Below, piece by piece: positions 13,500 to 20,912 of a stretch of 23,408 bases of DNA (position 1 is the first letter of the stretch; each line of letters opens with the position of its first letter). Both the position numbers and the translations under genes were made by a program. The DNA is from a virus. The stretch covers positions 1 to 23,408 of the IMG/VR virus record IMGVR_UViG_3300048925_000274. The stretch is one strand, 5' to 3'. The notes under the pieces are model-generated. The model saw nothing but the letters and a program-made list of their open reading frames with translations, did not search any database and had not been told where the DNA came from.

Positions 13500-14195
13500 A
13501 TGACCTATCTGGGAAGCAAGGCCGCAAGCGGTGTTTTTCAAAAGATTATTGCGGAAATGCCGCCGCATGATACCTACATTGAGACGCACCTGGGCGGTGG
13601 CGCTGTCATGTTACGTAAGCCACCGGCCCGCCGCAATTGGGGCATTGATATTGATCCCCTGACGATTGAGGCGTTCTGCCAGGGCAATGCTGATTTCCTT
13701 GATGCCGTGGGCGATAGCCTTTTTATCGATGTTGCCGATGCGGTGCAATTTTTAAGGGGCTTCGATTTTGCCTCCGCCGGTCGCGTGCTGATTTACGCAG
13801 ACCCTCCCTATTTGCATGAAATGCGCACAAGTGCCGCGCGTTATCGCAATGAATATACCGTTACCGATCATGAGCGGTTGCTGGCCTGCCTTAAAAGCCT
13901 GCCAAAAAATGCCAGTGTGATTTTGTCCGGCTATCCATCAGCGATTTATGACGAACTATTAACGGGCTGGCGCCAGAAAGAATTTCAGGCCATGACGCGC
14001 GGCGGTGTGCGCACTGAGAAAATCTGGATGAATTACCCAGAGGGGAGAGCCTACTCGCACACCTTTGCGGGTAAGGATTACAACGACAGGGAGCGCATCA
14101 AACGTAAGGCGAAGCGCTGGCGCGAAAAGTTCGCAGCTTTGCCCCCCGCTGAGCGACTGGCAATAATGACGGCGCTGAGCGAAGTGAATGATTAA
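13500..14195 (+). CDS. Second D12-class DNA adenine methyltransferase
   Basis: A 231-residue methyltransferase distinct from the Dam at 10145. YLGSK (3-7) and HLGGGAVML (30-38) form the cofactor site, DPPY is at 101-104, and there is no Dam-type NRHCYRG block, so its target site probably differs from GATC. It is shorter than Dam and has a basic C-terminal helix (RERIKRKAKRWREKF). A GAGG lies about 12 bases upstream of ATG 13500. It stands alone between A and the SOS operon, with no restriction enzyme beside it, so it is best read as an orphan methylase that shields phage DNA. Confidence 0.85.
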   Translation: MTYLGSKAASGVFQKIIAEMPPHDTYIETHLGGGAVMLRKPPARRNWGIDIDPLTIEAFCQGNADFLDAVGDSLFIDVADAVQFLRGFDFASAGRVLIYADPPYLHEMRTSAARYRNEYTVTDHERLLACLKSLPKNASVILSGYPSAIYDELLTGWRQKEFQAMTRGGVRTEKIWMNYPEGRAYSHTFAGKDYNDRERIKRKAKRWREKFAALPPAERLAIMTALSEVND

Positions 14196-14236
14196 CCTCA
14201 GCAAACAGACTCATCTGATTGATTGATAGAAAGTAT

Positions 14237-14265
14237 TTTACAACCCCAAAATCATCCTATACTGT
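14237..14265 (+). promoter_or_regulatory. Candidate SOS promoter
   Basis: A -35-like TTTACA (14237-14242) is followed 17 bases later by TACTGT (14260-14265), with a better -10-like TATACT at 14258-14263. The -10 region runs into the LexA box, the usual geometry of SOS promoters. Confidence 0.55.
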
Positions 14266-14277
14266 ATATATAAACAG
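14262..14277. promoter_or_regulatory. LexA box (SOS operator)
   Basis: CTGT-N8-ACAG is present exactly, with the AT-alternating middle (ATATATAA) and outer TA/TG flanks typical of LexA operators. A further ATATATATACAG half-site follows at 14281-14292, so a second weaker LexA contact is possible. It overlaps the promoter of the 62-residue and DinI-like genes, so those would be induced by DNA damage. Confidence 0.9.
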
Positions 14278-14297
14278 TGGATATATATACAGCGCGT

Positions 14298-14321
14298 CAA
14301 TATCCCTTCCTGGGGATATTG
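14298..14321 (+). promoter_or_regulatory. Hairpin in the SOS operon leader
   Basis: CAATATCCC and GGGATATTG pair perfectly (9 bp) around a 6-base loop in the untranslated leader, 34 bases ahead of the first start codon. There is no T tract. It could stabilise the message or control translation of the first gene. Confidence 0.6.
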
Positions 14322-14355
14322 GCTGGTTTATCCCGTAGTGAGGATAGGAGGGAAA

Positions 14356-14544
14356 ATGCAGGACTATCTTTTGGAGTCGTTGAAGCTCCAGCGTATTGAT
14401 TTCTTTATCAAGCTTGTAGCGGCTAGTGATTGCAGCGAAGAAGAGAAACGGCTTGCAATTCAGTGGGTGTCGGAATTGACAGACGAACTGATGGCAAAAA
14501 TTCGTAACCACGATTACAGCCGGACGATGGACGTTATCAATTAA
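14356..14544 (+). CDS. First gene of SOS operon, 62-residue protein of unknown function
   Basis: Not recognised. The protein is wholly helical in appearance (MQDYLLESLKLQRIDFFIKL, then SEEEKRLAIQWVSELTDELMAKI) and acidic. ATG 14356 follows GGAGG by 5 bases; the earlier ATG at 14338 has no site. It lies under the LexA box and 12 bases before the DinI-like gene. In 186, the Tum antirepressor gene lies at an equivalent place under LexA control, so this or its neighbour may be the antirepressor that frees the prophage. Confidence 0.7.
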   Translation: MQDYLLESLKLQRIDFFIKLVAASDCSEEEKRLAIQWVSELTDELMAKIRNHDYSRTMDVIN

Positions 14545-14556
14545 AAGGGGGTCTCT

Positions 14557-14790
14557 ATGCGCATTGAAATAATGATCGATAAAGAGCAGAAGATAAGCCA
14601 GACAACACTGGAGGCCCTTGAATCCGAACTGTACCGAAATTTGCGCCCTCTCTATCCAAAAACGGCAATCCGCATACGTAAGGGAAGCGCTAATGGCCTG
14701 GAGCTGAGTGGCTTAAAACTGGACGAAGATAAAAAGCGGGTAATGGAGATTTTGCAGCAGGTCTGGGAGGACGACAGCTGGTTGCATTAG
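14557..14790 (+). CDS. DinI-like protein, SOS-controlled
   Basis: A 77-residue protein that matches the DinI family in plan. It starts MRIEIMIDKEQKISQTTLEALESEL, with a middle strand AIRIRKGSANGLELSGL and a C-terminal helix DKKRVMEILQQVWEDDSWL rich in acidic residues. E. coli DinI binds RecA filaments, and prophage DinI-like proteins under LexA control act in antirepression (Gifsy and Fels-2 type). AAAAGGGGG precedes the ATG. It is the second gene of the SOS operon and the best candidate for the induction switch of this prophage, because the repressor shows no self-cleavage site. Confidence 0.85.
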   Translation: MRIEIMIDKEQKISQTTLEALESELYRNLRPLYPKTAIRIRKGSANGLELSGLKLDEDKKRVMEILQQVWEDDSWLH

Positions 14791-14796
14791 ATAACG

Positions 14797-14831
14797 TTGC
14801 GAGCGGCGGAACGTTGTTCTGACGCTCGCAA
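14797..14831. promoter_or_regulatory. Strong compound hairpin after the DinI-like gene
   Basis: TTGCGAGCG (14797-14805) pairs with CGCTCGCAA (14823-14831), and inside the loop GAAC (14809-14812) pairs with GTTC (14816-14819). The absence of a T tract speaks against a simple terminator. The hairpin directly precedes the next gene's start region. Confidence 0.55.
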
Positions 14832-14863
14832 GGTTGAACAACGAGCAATGCGAGGCGTTAGCT

Positions 14864-15124
14864 ATGGGTTCTAAAGACAGCAATTATCAGATTGTGTATC
14901 GCGGTGAAACACTCCAGATAATGATCCCCGGCCAGTGGGTTTTCTTTCAGCGTCCAAAAGAGTGCGGCGGTGGATACTGGTTAGGGAAGACTTATAAAGA
15001 TAGTTTCTGGTTTGAACTGGAACGCCCGGTATCGTTATCTGACGGACTCAGTTACCTTGTTGTGTGTACGAAAGTTGAGGCAACAAGTAACGAATTCGAC
15101 GCTAATTTTTCGCTGTTTGACTGA
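14864..15124 (+). CDS. Small protein of unknown function before cos
   Basis: An 86-residue protein that I do not recognise. It appears beta-rich and aromatic (YQIVYRGETLQIMIPGQWVF, then GGGYWLGKTYKDSFWFELERPV), which suggests a compact barrel or binding domain. ATG 14864 is chosen because GAGG lies 9 bases upstream; a TTG at 14834 inside the hairpin arm is unlikely. It is the last gene before the candidate cos site, in the position of P2 orf91/tin cargo. Confidence 0.6.
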   Translation: MGSKDSNYQIVYRGETLQIMIPGQWVFFQRPKECGGGYWLGKTYKDSFWFELERPVSLSDGLSYLVVCTKVEATSNEFDANFSLFD

Positions 15125-15188
15125 TTACACCGCTGTGCATGACTATGCTGCATGAAAATGAATGATCGTTTGAGGATCGTTTATGTCT

Positions 15189-15214
15189 AAGCCCGCCAGT
15201 TCTGGCGGGCTTTG
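15189..15214 (+). terminator. Rho-independent terminator at end of early region
   Basis: AAGCCCGCCAG and CTGGCGGGCTT form a near-perfect stem (15189-15212), followed by TTGGCTT. The T tract is short but the stem is very strong, and it closes the early/SOS region before cos. Confidence 0.75.
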
Positions 15215-15259
15215 GCTTATATCAGGCAGGTGCATGAAAACCATTACGTAAAGCGGGCA

Positions 15260-15278
15260 GGCGTGGCGGGGCTACGAG
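15260..15278. other. cos: Candidate cos site (DNA packaging end)
   Basis: GGCGTGGCGGGG at 15260-15271 is identical to the first 12 bases of the 19-base cohesive end of phage 186 as I remember it (P2 differs at one of these), while the last seven bases diverge. Its place between the early region and portal gene Q is where cos lies in P2 and 186. The neighbouring sequence is GC-rich on the right (gagcgcgcg). It would be cut by the P-M terminase encoded to the right. Confidence 0.65.
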
Positions 15279-15390
15279 CGCGCGTTTTAGGGTGTAGGGT
15301 TATAAGAAATTGCGTGTGAAGCATAAATGCGCAGGTTATACTGTGGATAGAAATCAACCATCAAAATTAACAATATAAGGAGGGGCGGAG

Positions 15391-16416
15391 ATGACTGTAA
15401 CTATCCATCAAAAACCTCTTAATGCTTTCCTTGGTCGTGTCAGAACCCTTGATGGGCGTCTGGCTGACGGCTTAGCGAAGCTTTTACCTGATTGGTGGGA
15501 TGACTCGTTGAACCAATCTCCGAGTATCAGCCAGCAAGTAATTTTAGGATTGGCAAAATTCGCCAATCTTGATCTCAACACCGTCATAAATCCTTCTGTA
15601 CCACTGGAATTTAATGATTCAGTACGTAGGTACAAACATGCAGCTAACAAACCTGTACAGGAGCTACAGGCTGCAACGGCTGTTGTAGATGGGATGGCAA
15701 AAATTGCGGCCTCTGTTGCAAAAAATGATTATCAAGGGCTTCCAACTGCTGGTGAAATTAGAGGTTCAATATTATCCAGCGGCAAGCCTTGGGTAGACTA
15801 TCTTGCTCTTTTAGAGTTTTCTTGGTCGATGGGAATACCGGTACTGTACATGCCAGAAATCCCAGCCAAGAAAAAGATGGATGCTGTTGCTATCAAAGTA
15901 TCTGATCGCCCAGTCATTGCGTTAACAAAAAAGCACAAGCACGCAAGTGCTCTTTTATTTAGTTTAGCGCATGAATTAGGTCATATTGCTTGCGGGCATC
16001 TTGATCGTAATTCACTGCTGATTGATGAGAAAATCAACGAAGATGATGTCGACAATCCACTCGAAAGAGAAGCTAACAGTTTCGCTATTGAGTTGTTGAA
16101 TGGGCGACCTGATGCATCGTTTTATAGCCAATATAGGGTTACTGCTGACGTTTTAGCTGATGGAGCCATGCGCATTGCACGTCAAAATCAGGTAGACCCA
16201 GGCCATATAGCATTAAATTATGCTAAAACGATGACCAGTCGCACGGGGAAAAATTTTTATGCGGTATGTGCCAGTGCATTGAACTTACTCTATCCTGGTC
16301 CTGAATTGGCATGGCCTGATCAAGCTAAACGTACCTTTCTTGCATTTGTAGATGAAGAGAAGGTTTCCGAAGATAAGTTCGAAATGCTCTGCAGAATGAA
16401 CAACATCGAGGTGTAG
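15391..16416 (+). CDS. ImmA/IrrE-family zinc metallopeptidase (cargo cassette, gene 1)
   Basis: The 341-residue protein contains H194-E-L-G-H198 (AHELGHIACGH) and a third zinc ligand E227 in LEREANSFA, the signature of the ImmA/IrrE (DUF955, COG2856) peptidase family. The ~140-residue N-terminal part is helical but I cannot identify an obvious Xre-type helix-turn-helix, and ~100 residues follow the peptidase. Members cut repressors (ImmA) or act as antitoxin/regulator in toxin-antitoxin pairs. The ATG follows AAGGAGGGGCGGAG, a very strong site; a -10-like TATACT lies at 15337-15342. The next gene starts on the stop codon, so the two form an operon between cos and portal, a known accessory slot of P2-like phages. 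AT-richer than the phage core, suggesting transfer. Confidence 0.85.
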   Translation: MTVTIHQKPLNAFLGRVRTLDGRLADGLAKLLPDWWDDSLNQSPSISQQVILGLAKFANLDLNTVINPSVPLEFNDSVRRYKHAANKPVQELQAATAVVDGMAKIAASVAKNDYQGLPTAGEIRGSILSSGKPWVDYLALLEFSWSMGIPVLYMPEIPAKKKMDAVAIKVSDRPVIALTKKHKHASALLFSLAHELGHIACGHLDRNSLLIDEKINEDDVDNPLEREANSFAIELLNGRPDASFYSQYRVTADVLADGAMRIARQNQVDPGHIALNYAKTMTSRTGKNFYAVCASALNLLYPGPELAWPDQAKRTFLAFVDEEKVSEDKFEMLCRMNNIEV

Positions 16417-17060
16417 TGCCAGTGGCTGTATTACTTGATAATGATGTAGTACTGAAATTGGCCCAACTCGACCTGCTTTCTGAAGGTTGCAAATTACTTA
16501 CTAGAAATTTTGGCCAACTATTTGTTTTAGATACGATCGTATATCAACTACGGGGAAAGGCTGCGATTCGGCGCTACGGTACCGAGGCAATAGAACGCGT
16601 AAATAATTGTCTTGGACAAGGCGTTTTTTCATTATTTGGAGAGATCATAACGGACCCAAGGCTGATCTCATTACAAAACGATTTTGATAACCTTGATGAA
16701 GGTGAAATGCGCTTGGTTCAAGGGTTGTTGAATCATCATGATTTGTTACTATCTGGTGATAAACGCTTTTTGAAAGCAATAGCAGAAACGGGTTTCATTG
16801 AAGAGGCTGCGTTACATAATCGCTTTGTCTGCTTAGAGCAGGTTATATGTTTTCTAATTAATGAGTTAACCCTAGAGCATGTCAATGAGAAAGCAACAAT
16901 AGCTTTTCAGGGCGAATTCAGAGTTGACAGTGCGCTGCGTACTTGTATAGGTCATGGCCGCAGCCATGACCATGTGATTGAAGGATTTTTAAATCAACTA
17001 AGGGAATTGCCAGCGGTACTGCTATCCATAGAACAGCATTGGCAACTATCAAGACCCTGA
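16416..17060 (+). CDS. PIN-like nuclease domain protein (cargo cassette, gene 2)
   Basis: The 214-residue protein begins with a GTG that overlaps the stop of the ImmA/IrrE gene by one base. The first ~130 residues fit a PIN-like RNase. D8/D10 are in VLLDNDVVLKLAQLDLL, FVLDTIVYQL is the next strand-helix, E95/E97 are in LDEGEMRLVQ, and D115 is in LLSGDKRFLKAI, giving the acidic metal site. The last ~80 residues form a helical extension with HGRSHDHV that is not typical of small VapC toxins. Translational coupling to the peptidase suggests a toxin-antitoxin or abortive-infection pair in which this is the RNase effector. A bidirectional terminator closes the cassette. No signal peptide or membrane segment. 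Confidence 0.8.
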   Translation: MPVAVLLDNDVVLKLAQLDLLSEGCKLLTRNFGQLFVLDTIVYQLRGKAAIRRYGTEAIERVNNCLGQGVFSLFGEIITDPRLISLQNDFDNLDEGEMRLVQGLLNHHDLLLSGDKRFLKAIAETGFIEEAALHNRFVCLEQVICFLINELTLEHVNEKATIAFQGEFRVDSALRTCIGHGRSHDHVIEGFLNQLRELPAVLLSIEQHWQLSRP

Positions 17061-17074
17061 TGGAAATTTATGCG

Positions 17075-17100
17075 AAAAAGGCGCTTTTGGCGCCTTTTTT
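17075..17100. terminator. Bidirectional terminator between cargo cassette and portal
   Basis: AAAAAGGCGC (17075-17084) pairs with GCGCCTTTTT (17090-17099) around TTTTG. The A run on the left and T run on the right make it function both for the rightward cassette and for the leftward P-Q operon, which ends at 17102. Confidence 0.9.
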
Positions 17101-17101
17101 G

Positions 17102-18157
17102 TTAATTATCGTTTTCATCGAGAGTATAGGCTTCAAATCGAATTACATTTTCTCCAAGCCAGCTATTCAACTCCTGAAATTGTTTCTGTAATGGAATTAG
17201 TTCATTGCGTACGAAAACGCGTGCCGCTTTTTCAACATCACCGAATCCGCCTGTATTCGTTGGAATAATCCCCATCAGCTGCGGCGGCACGCGGTGAGCT
17301 GCGAGCATGTCATCACGGCTCACATTCTTAATGTTAAGAAACTCATCTTTCGCTGCGACTTCTGACAGCGGGATGATCTGAATGCCGTCCTTCTTGCCGT
17401 TCGGGCTGTACATAAACAGGTTGCGGAAGTTGCCTGGCCCTTTCGATTTTTTCAGCGCTTCGCGTATGTTGTCCACGTCTTTCTGATCGGCGGCCGGGTC
17501 GCTCATGTACATGATAAAACCAGCATGGCTACCGTTTAGGTAATACTTACGGCGAAACAGCGTGGCCGATTCATTCAGCAGGGCGGAGGGAATGGCGGAG
17601 AGGTATTCCGGCATCCCGTAAAGCTCCTGGTTAACGTCGGGTTCCATCAGGTGAAACACGCTTCCCTCATCGAACTGATAGGGCTGTGAGTTGTAGCCAT
17701 ACTGTGCAAACCAGTAGGTGTCCGGGTCAATGCCACGCCGGGTATATTTGGCAAGCGAGGCGCGCAGCTCCATGATCTGCCCTAACCGGTTCATGCGTTT
17801 TTCAAGGTAGGCATTACCGAATACCAGAAAGTCCTGGGCGAACCGTGAAAAGGCTTGTTTAGACAGCCAGCGGTGAGGGATGAAGGTACTGGTAAGAATA
17901 TTGCGTTTTACCTGAATTGCGCTGGAGTGATGCACGGCGGCGCGGTAAGTTCGCGCCAGGCCATCCATGCTGATCGGTGGTTCGTACCAGCGGTCTACCT
18001 GCACGCACTCCAGGTAATCAAATAACTCCCGGCGGTCCATCACGGGGATCGGATCGCCAAACGTAAATGCCTCCGCATGTGCATTACTGACCATGTTGGC
18101 CGTATCGGTGGCGGTCTGGCCGCGCGGTGCCTTGCTGCGGTTTTTGCGGTTAGCCAT
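17102..18157 (-). CDS. Q: Portal protein gpQ
   Basis: The 351-residue protein is the P2 gpQ portal family (P2 Q has 344), recognised from AEAFTFGDPIPVMDRRELFDY near the start, DFLVFGNAYLEKRMNR and NVSRDDMLAAHRVPPQLMGI. Twelve copies form the ring at the capsid vertex through which DNA enters. Its ATG shares one base with the stop of terminase gene P (TAATG), so the two are coupled on the leftward late operon. Confidence 0.96.
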   Translation of the reverse strand: MANRKNRSKAPRGQTATDTANMVSNAHAEAFTFGDPIPVMDRRELFDYLECVQVDRWYEPPISMDGLARTYRAAVHHSSAIQVKRNILTSTFIPHRWLSKQAFSRFAQDFLVFGNAYLEKRMNRLGQIMELRASLAKYTRRGIDPDTYWFAQYGYNSQPYQFDEGSVFHLMEPDVNQELYGMPEYLSAIPSALLNESATLFRRKYYLNGSHAGFIMYMSDPAADQKDVDNIREALKKSKGPGNFRNLFMYSPNGKKDGIQIIPLSEVAAKDEFLNIKNVSRDDMLAAHRVPPQLMGIIPTNTGGFGDVEKAARVFVRNELIPLQKQFQELNSWLGENVIRFEAYTLDENDN

Positions 18158-19920
18158 TAAAAAATCTCCACGATGTTGCTGGTACTGGCGGAAGCTCCTG
18201 CCAGTGGTTCGTTATAAAGTGCGTGCATGGTTGCCCAGGCTAAATCCGCGTGGCTGGCTTCCTCTGTACGGGATGCTTCGTAGGTTGGCCGGTTGCCGCT
18301 GGCGGTGGTTGAACGGCGAATGGACATAAAGGACTGCGCGATATCCAGCATCCCCGCGTCAAATTCCAGGCGGCGCCCGCTGATGATGTCGTAGGCTTTA
18401 AGCACCAGGGCATTTTTAACGGTCGGGTTGTAGACAAACTCACGCGCGGCAGGGAAGAACTGCTTAACCGTTTTGTAAACGCCATCGCCCACGCCGGTCG
18501 AGTCAATGCCGATGTAGGTCACGTTATAGCGTCTGGTGATTTCCTCAATCGCTGAGGCCTGGGCGCGAAAGTCCATCCCGCGCCACTGGTGACGCTCAAG
18601 GATGCGGAATTTACCGCCGGGGACGACGGGAGGCGCAATGACCACGCAACCGGCGCTGTCACCGTTCTGCGTTCCTTTTGCCGGGTCATAGCCGATCCAG
18701 ACAGGGTGGTATGCAAACGGACGCAGTAAAAGCGGTTCGAAATCGTCCCACACGTCCCAGCTGTCAACCATGCAGGACTGCAGCAACGCCAGCGGGAACA
18801 CGGAGGCCAGGTCGTCAACAAACTGACACATCAGCAGGTTGTTGTATTCGTCCGGGCTGTACTCCAGGCGCAGCTGGTCCAGGTCGAAAAGGTTACACCC
18901 GCCGTTTACGGCATCTTCAATGGTGACTATCTGGCGGTACTGGCCGTCAGGGCATAAAACGCCTTGCGCCAGGCTACTGTGAGAAAGGTCAAACTCTACC
19001 CTGTCGGCTTTCGGGCGCCCCTTATTGAACAGGGCGCCAGACCAGAACGGGTAGGCGCTGTGCGTCAGGCTGGAAGGTGTAGAAAAATAGGTCTGGCGCC
19101 ATTTTTTGTGTAGAGCCATACCGGAGGCCACTTTGCGTAGCTCCTGGAATTTCGGTATCCAGAAATACTCATCAAGATACAGATTGCCGTGATAGCTCTG
19201 CGCGGTACGGGCATTTGTACCGAGGAAGTAAAGACAGGCGCCGTTAGGCAGCACCATCGGATCGCCTTTCAGCTCAACGTCCACCTCTTTTGCGAAGTCG
19301 ATGATGTACTGTTTAAAAACATGCGCCTGAGCTTTACTCGCTGACAGAAAGATTTGGTTTCGCCCCGTGGTGAGCGCGTCTATCAACGCTTCACGGGCGA
19401 AATAGTAGGTTGCACCGATCTGGCGTGATTTTAAGAGGTTGCGAATACGGTGCTTGATTCCAGCGTCCCACCAGTGGCGCTGGTACTCGAACATACCGGC
19501 GCGGAAAATCTCTTCCAGCTTTTCGATCTGCTCGTCGGTAAACAGGTTTTTTTCCGGCGGCTTGCGCGGGCCTTTATTGCGGTTCGCCACGTTCGGATTC
19601 AGGTCTGCTTCATTTCCGCCATTGTTAAATTTGCCGATCCTAGCCTGTCGTTCGGACTGACGAGCCAGCAGGTCAATTTCTTTAAAATCCTTTCCTTCCT
19701 TCTGCTCCTTCATGACGAGCTGGCAGTAACGTGCGGCGGTGGTGAGCTGCATCTGATCCAGTGGGCCATATTCGCCCCACTTATCGCGTTTTTTCCAGCT
19801 GTGAACGGTTGCAACTTTCTCGCCCAGCATTTCAGCAATGCGGGCTACGCGGTATCCCTGAAAGTACATCAGCATTGCCTGACGACGGGGATCGAGGTCT
19901 GCGGGGGTCAGTGTTGTCAT
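18157..19920 (-). CDS. P: Terminase large subunit ATPase gpP
   Basis: A 587-residue protein of the P2 gpP family (590 in P2). The N-terminus has a helix-turn-helix (YFQGYRVARIAEMLGEKVATVHSWKKRDKW, 19-48). The ATPase Walker A-like box is KSRQIGAT (164-171) and Walker B is LYLDEYFW (247-254). Acidic nuclease-fold motifs follow in WIGYDPAKG and YIGIDSTGVGDG. It powers DNA packaging with gpM. The start at 19920 (MTTLTPADLDPRRQAM) is chosen from family resemblance; the frame opens to 20025 but that text is not family-like. There is no good ribosome site. The leftward late promoter should lie to its right. Confidence 0.95.
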   Translation of the reverse strand: MTTLTPADLDPRRQAMLMYFQGYRVARIAEMLGEKVATVHSWKKRDKWGEYGPLDQMQLTTAARYCQLVMKEQKEGKDFKEIDLLARQSERQARIGKFNNGGNEADLNPNVANRNKGPRKPPEKNLFTDEQIEKLEEIFRAGMFEYQRHWWDAGIKHRIRNLLKSRQIGATYYFAREALIDALTTGRNQIFLSASKAQAHVFKQYIIDFAKEVDVELKGDPMVLPNGACLYFLGTNARTAQSYHGNLYLDEYFWIPKFQELRKVASGMALHKKWRQTYFSTPSSLTHSAYPFWSGALFNKGRPKADRVEFDLSHSSLAQGVLCPDGQYRQIVTIEDAVNGGCNLFDLDQLRLEYSPDEYNNLLMCQFVDDLASVFPLALLQSCMVDSWDVWDDFEPLLLRPFAYHPVWIGYDPAKGTQNGDSAGCVVIAPPVVPGGKFRILERHQWRGMDFRAQASAIEEITRRYNVTYIGIDSTGVGDGVYKTVKQFFPAAREFVYNPTVKNALVLKAYDIISGRRLEFDAGMLDIAQSFMSIRRSTTASGNRPTYEASRTEEASHADLAWATMHALYNEPLAGASASTSNIVEIF

Positions 19921-19966
19921 GGCACAAACATACGGCCTCAAATCAGCACTTTCCCCGGATTCGCAT

Positions 19967-19984
19967 TGTGTGGGAGTTCGCACA
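19967..19984. promoter_or_regulatory. Ogr/Delta activator site between divergent late operons
   Basis: TGT at 19967-19969 and ACA at 19982-19984 are exactly 12 bases apart and extend to TTGTG...CGCACAA, the dyad recognised by Ogr/Delta proteins. It lies about midway between the starts of P (left) and O (right), so it should activate one or both late promoters. I found only this one clear site in the gap. Confidence 0.75.
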
Positions 19985-20069
19985 AGCCCAACGCGTTGTT
20001 TACACGCGCCCATCACCGCAAACATAAGGCTCTGAACGTGTCACGAACTAACTAACCGGAGCCGGACCG

Positions 20070-20897
20070 ATGGCAAAAAAATCTAAGCGTTTTCGTATTG
20101 GGGTCGAAGGGGCCACAACTGACGGGCGCGTTATTGAGCGTGAATGGCTCACCCAGATGGCAGCGAGCTATAACCCGCAGGTATACACCGCGCTGATTAA
20201 TATGGAACACATCAAGGGCTTCACCCCTGATGGGCCTTTCCGACGTTTTGGCATGGTGGAAAAGCTGGAAGCGGAAGAAATCACCGAAGGGGCATTGTCC
20301 GGGAAAATGGCGCTGTATGGCTGGATTGCCCCGACTGACGATCTGGTCACTATGACCAGCAACTGGCAGAAGCTTTTCACCTCAATGGAAGTTAACACCA
20401 GCTTTGCGGATACCGGCTCCGCTTATCTGGTTGGCCTGGCGATTACTGACGATCCGGCAAGCCTCGGCACTGAAATGCTGCAGTTCAGCGCCAGCGCAGA
20501 ACATAACCCCCTGGCACGCCGCAAGCTGGACAAAGACAACCTGTTTACCGCTGCTGTTGAAACGTTGATCGAGTTTGAGGACGTGCCGGAAAAAACCAGC
20601 CTGTTTACGCGCGTGAAAGAGCTGCTGTCCCGCAAAGGCGCCGATGATAACGCCCGATTTGCTGATGTGAATCAGGCTGTTGAAACCATCGCGCGTGAGC
20701 ATCAGACGCTGGCGGAGCAGGTCAGCACCCATCAAACCGATTTCAGCAACAAGCTGAGCGATATGCAAAAGGTTGTTGAAGAGACAACCAGCGCACTCTC
20801 CACCCTGCGTGAGCAGCTTTCCACTCAGGACAGCCGCAGCGAGCGCCGCCCTAATGCGACCGGCAATAACGGCGCAGAACAAACCACCGATTGCTGA
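20070..20897 (+). CDS. O: Capsid scaffold and maturation protease gpO
   Basis: The 275-residue protein is P2 gpO-like (P2 O 284). Residues 1-~145 form the serine protease domain, with D18, H47 and S105 at the places of the catalytic triad known for P2 O; the C-terminal part (about 170-250) is a helical scaffold (VETIAREHQTLAEQVSTHQTDF) that guides N assembly. It cleaves itself, N and Q during head maturation. It is the first gene of the rightward late operon O-N-M-L-X. Confidence 0.95.
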   Translation: MAKKSKRFRIGVEGATTDGRVIEREWLTQMAASYNPQVYTALINMEHIKGFTPDGPFRRFGMVEKLEAEEITEGALSGKMALYGWIAPTDDLVTMTSNWQKLFTSMEVNTSFADTGSAYLVGLAITDDPASLGTEMLQFSASAEHNPLARRKLDKDNLFTAAVETLIEFEDVPEKTSLFTRVKELLSRKGADDNARFADVNQAVETIAREHQTLAEQVSTHQTDFSNKLSDMQKVVEETTSALSTLREQLSTQDSRSERRPNATGNNGAEQTTDC

Positions 20898-20912
20898 CGG
20901 AGCAAAAGCACA

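Noticed and set aside
19450-20055. Plus-strand 201-residue frame opposite terminase P
   Set aside because: It is antisense to the well-recognised gpP and runs through the late promoter region.
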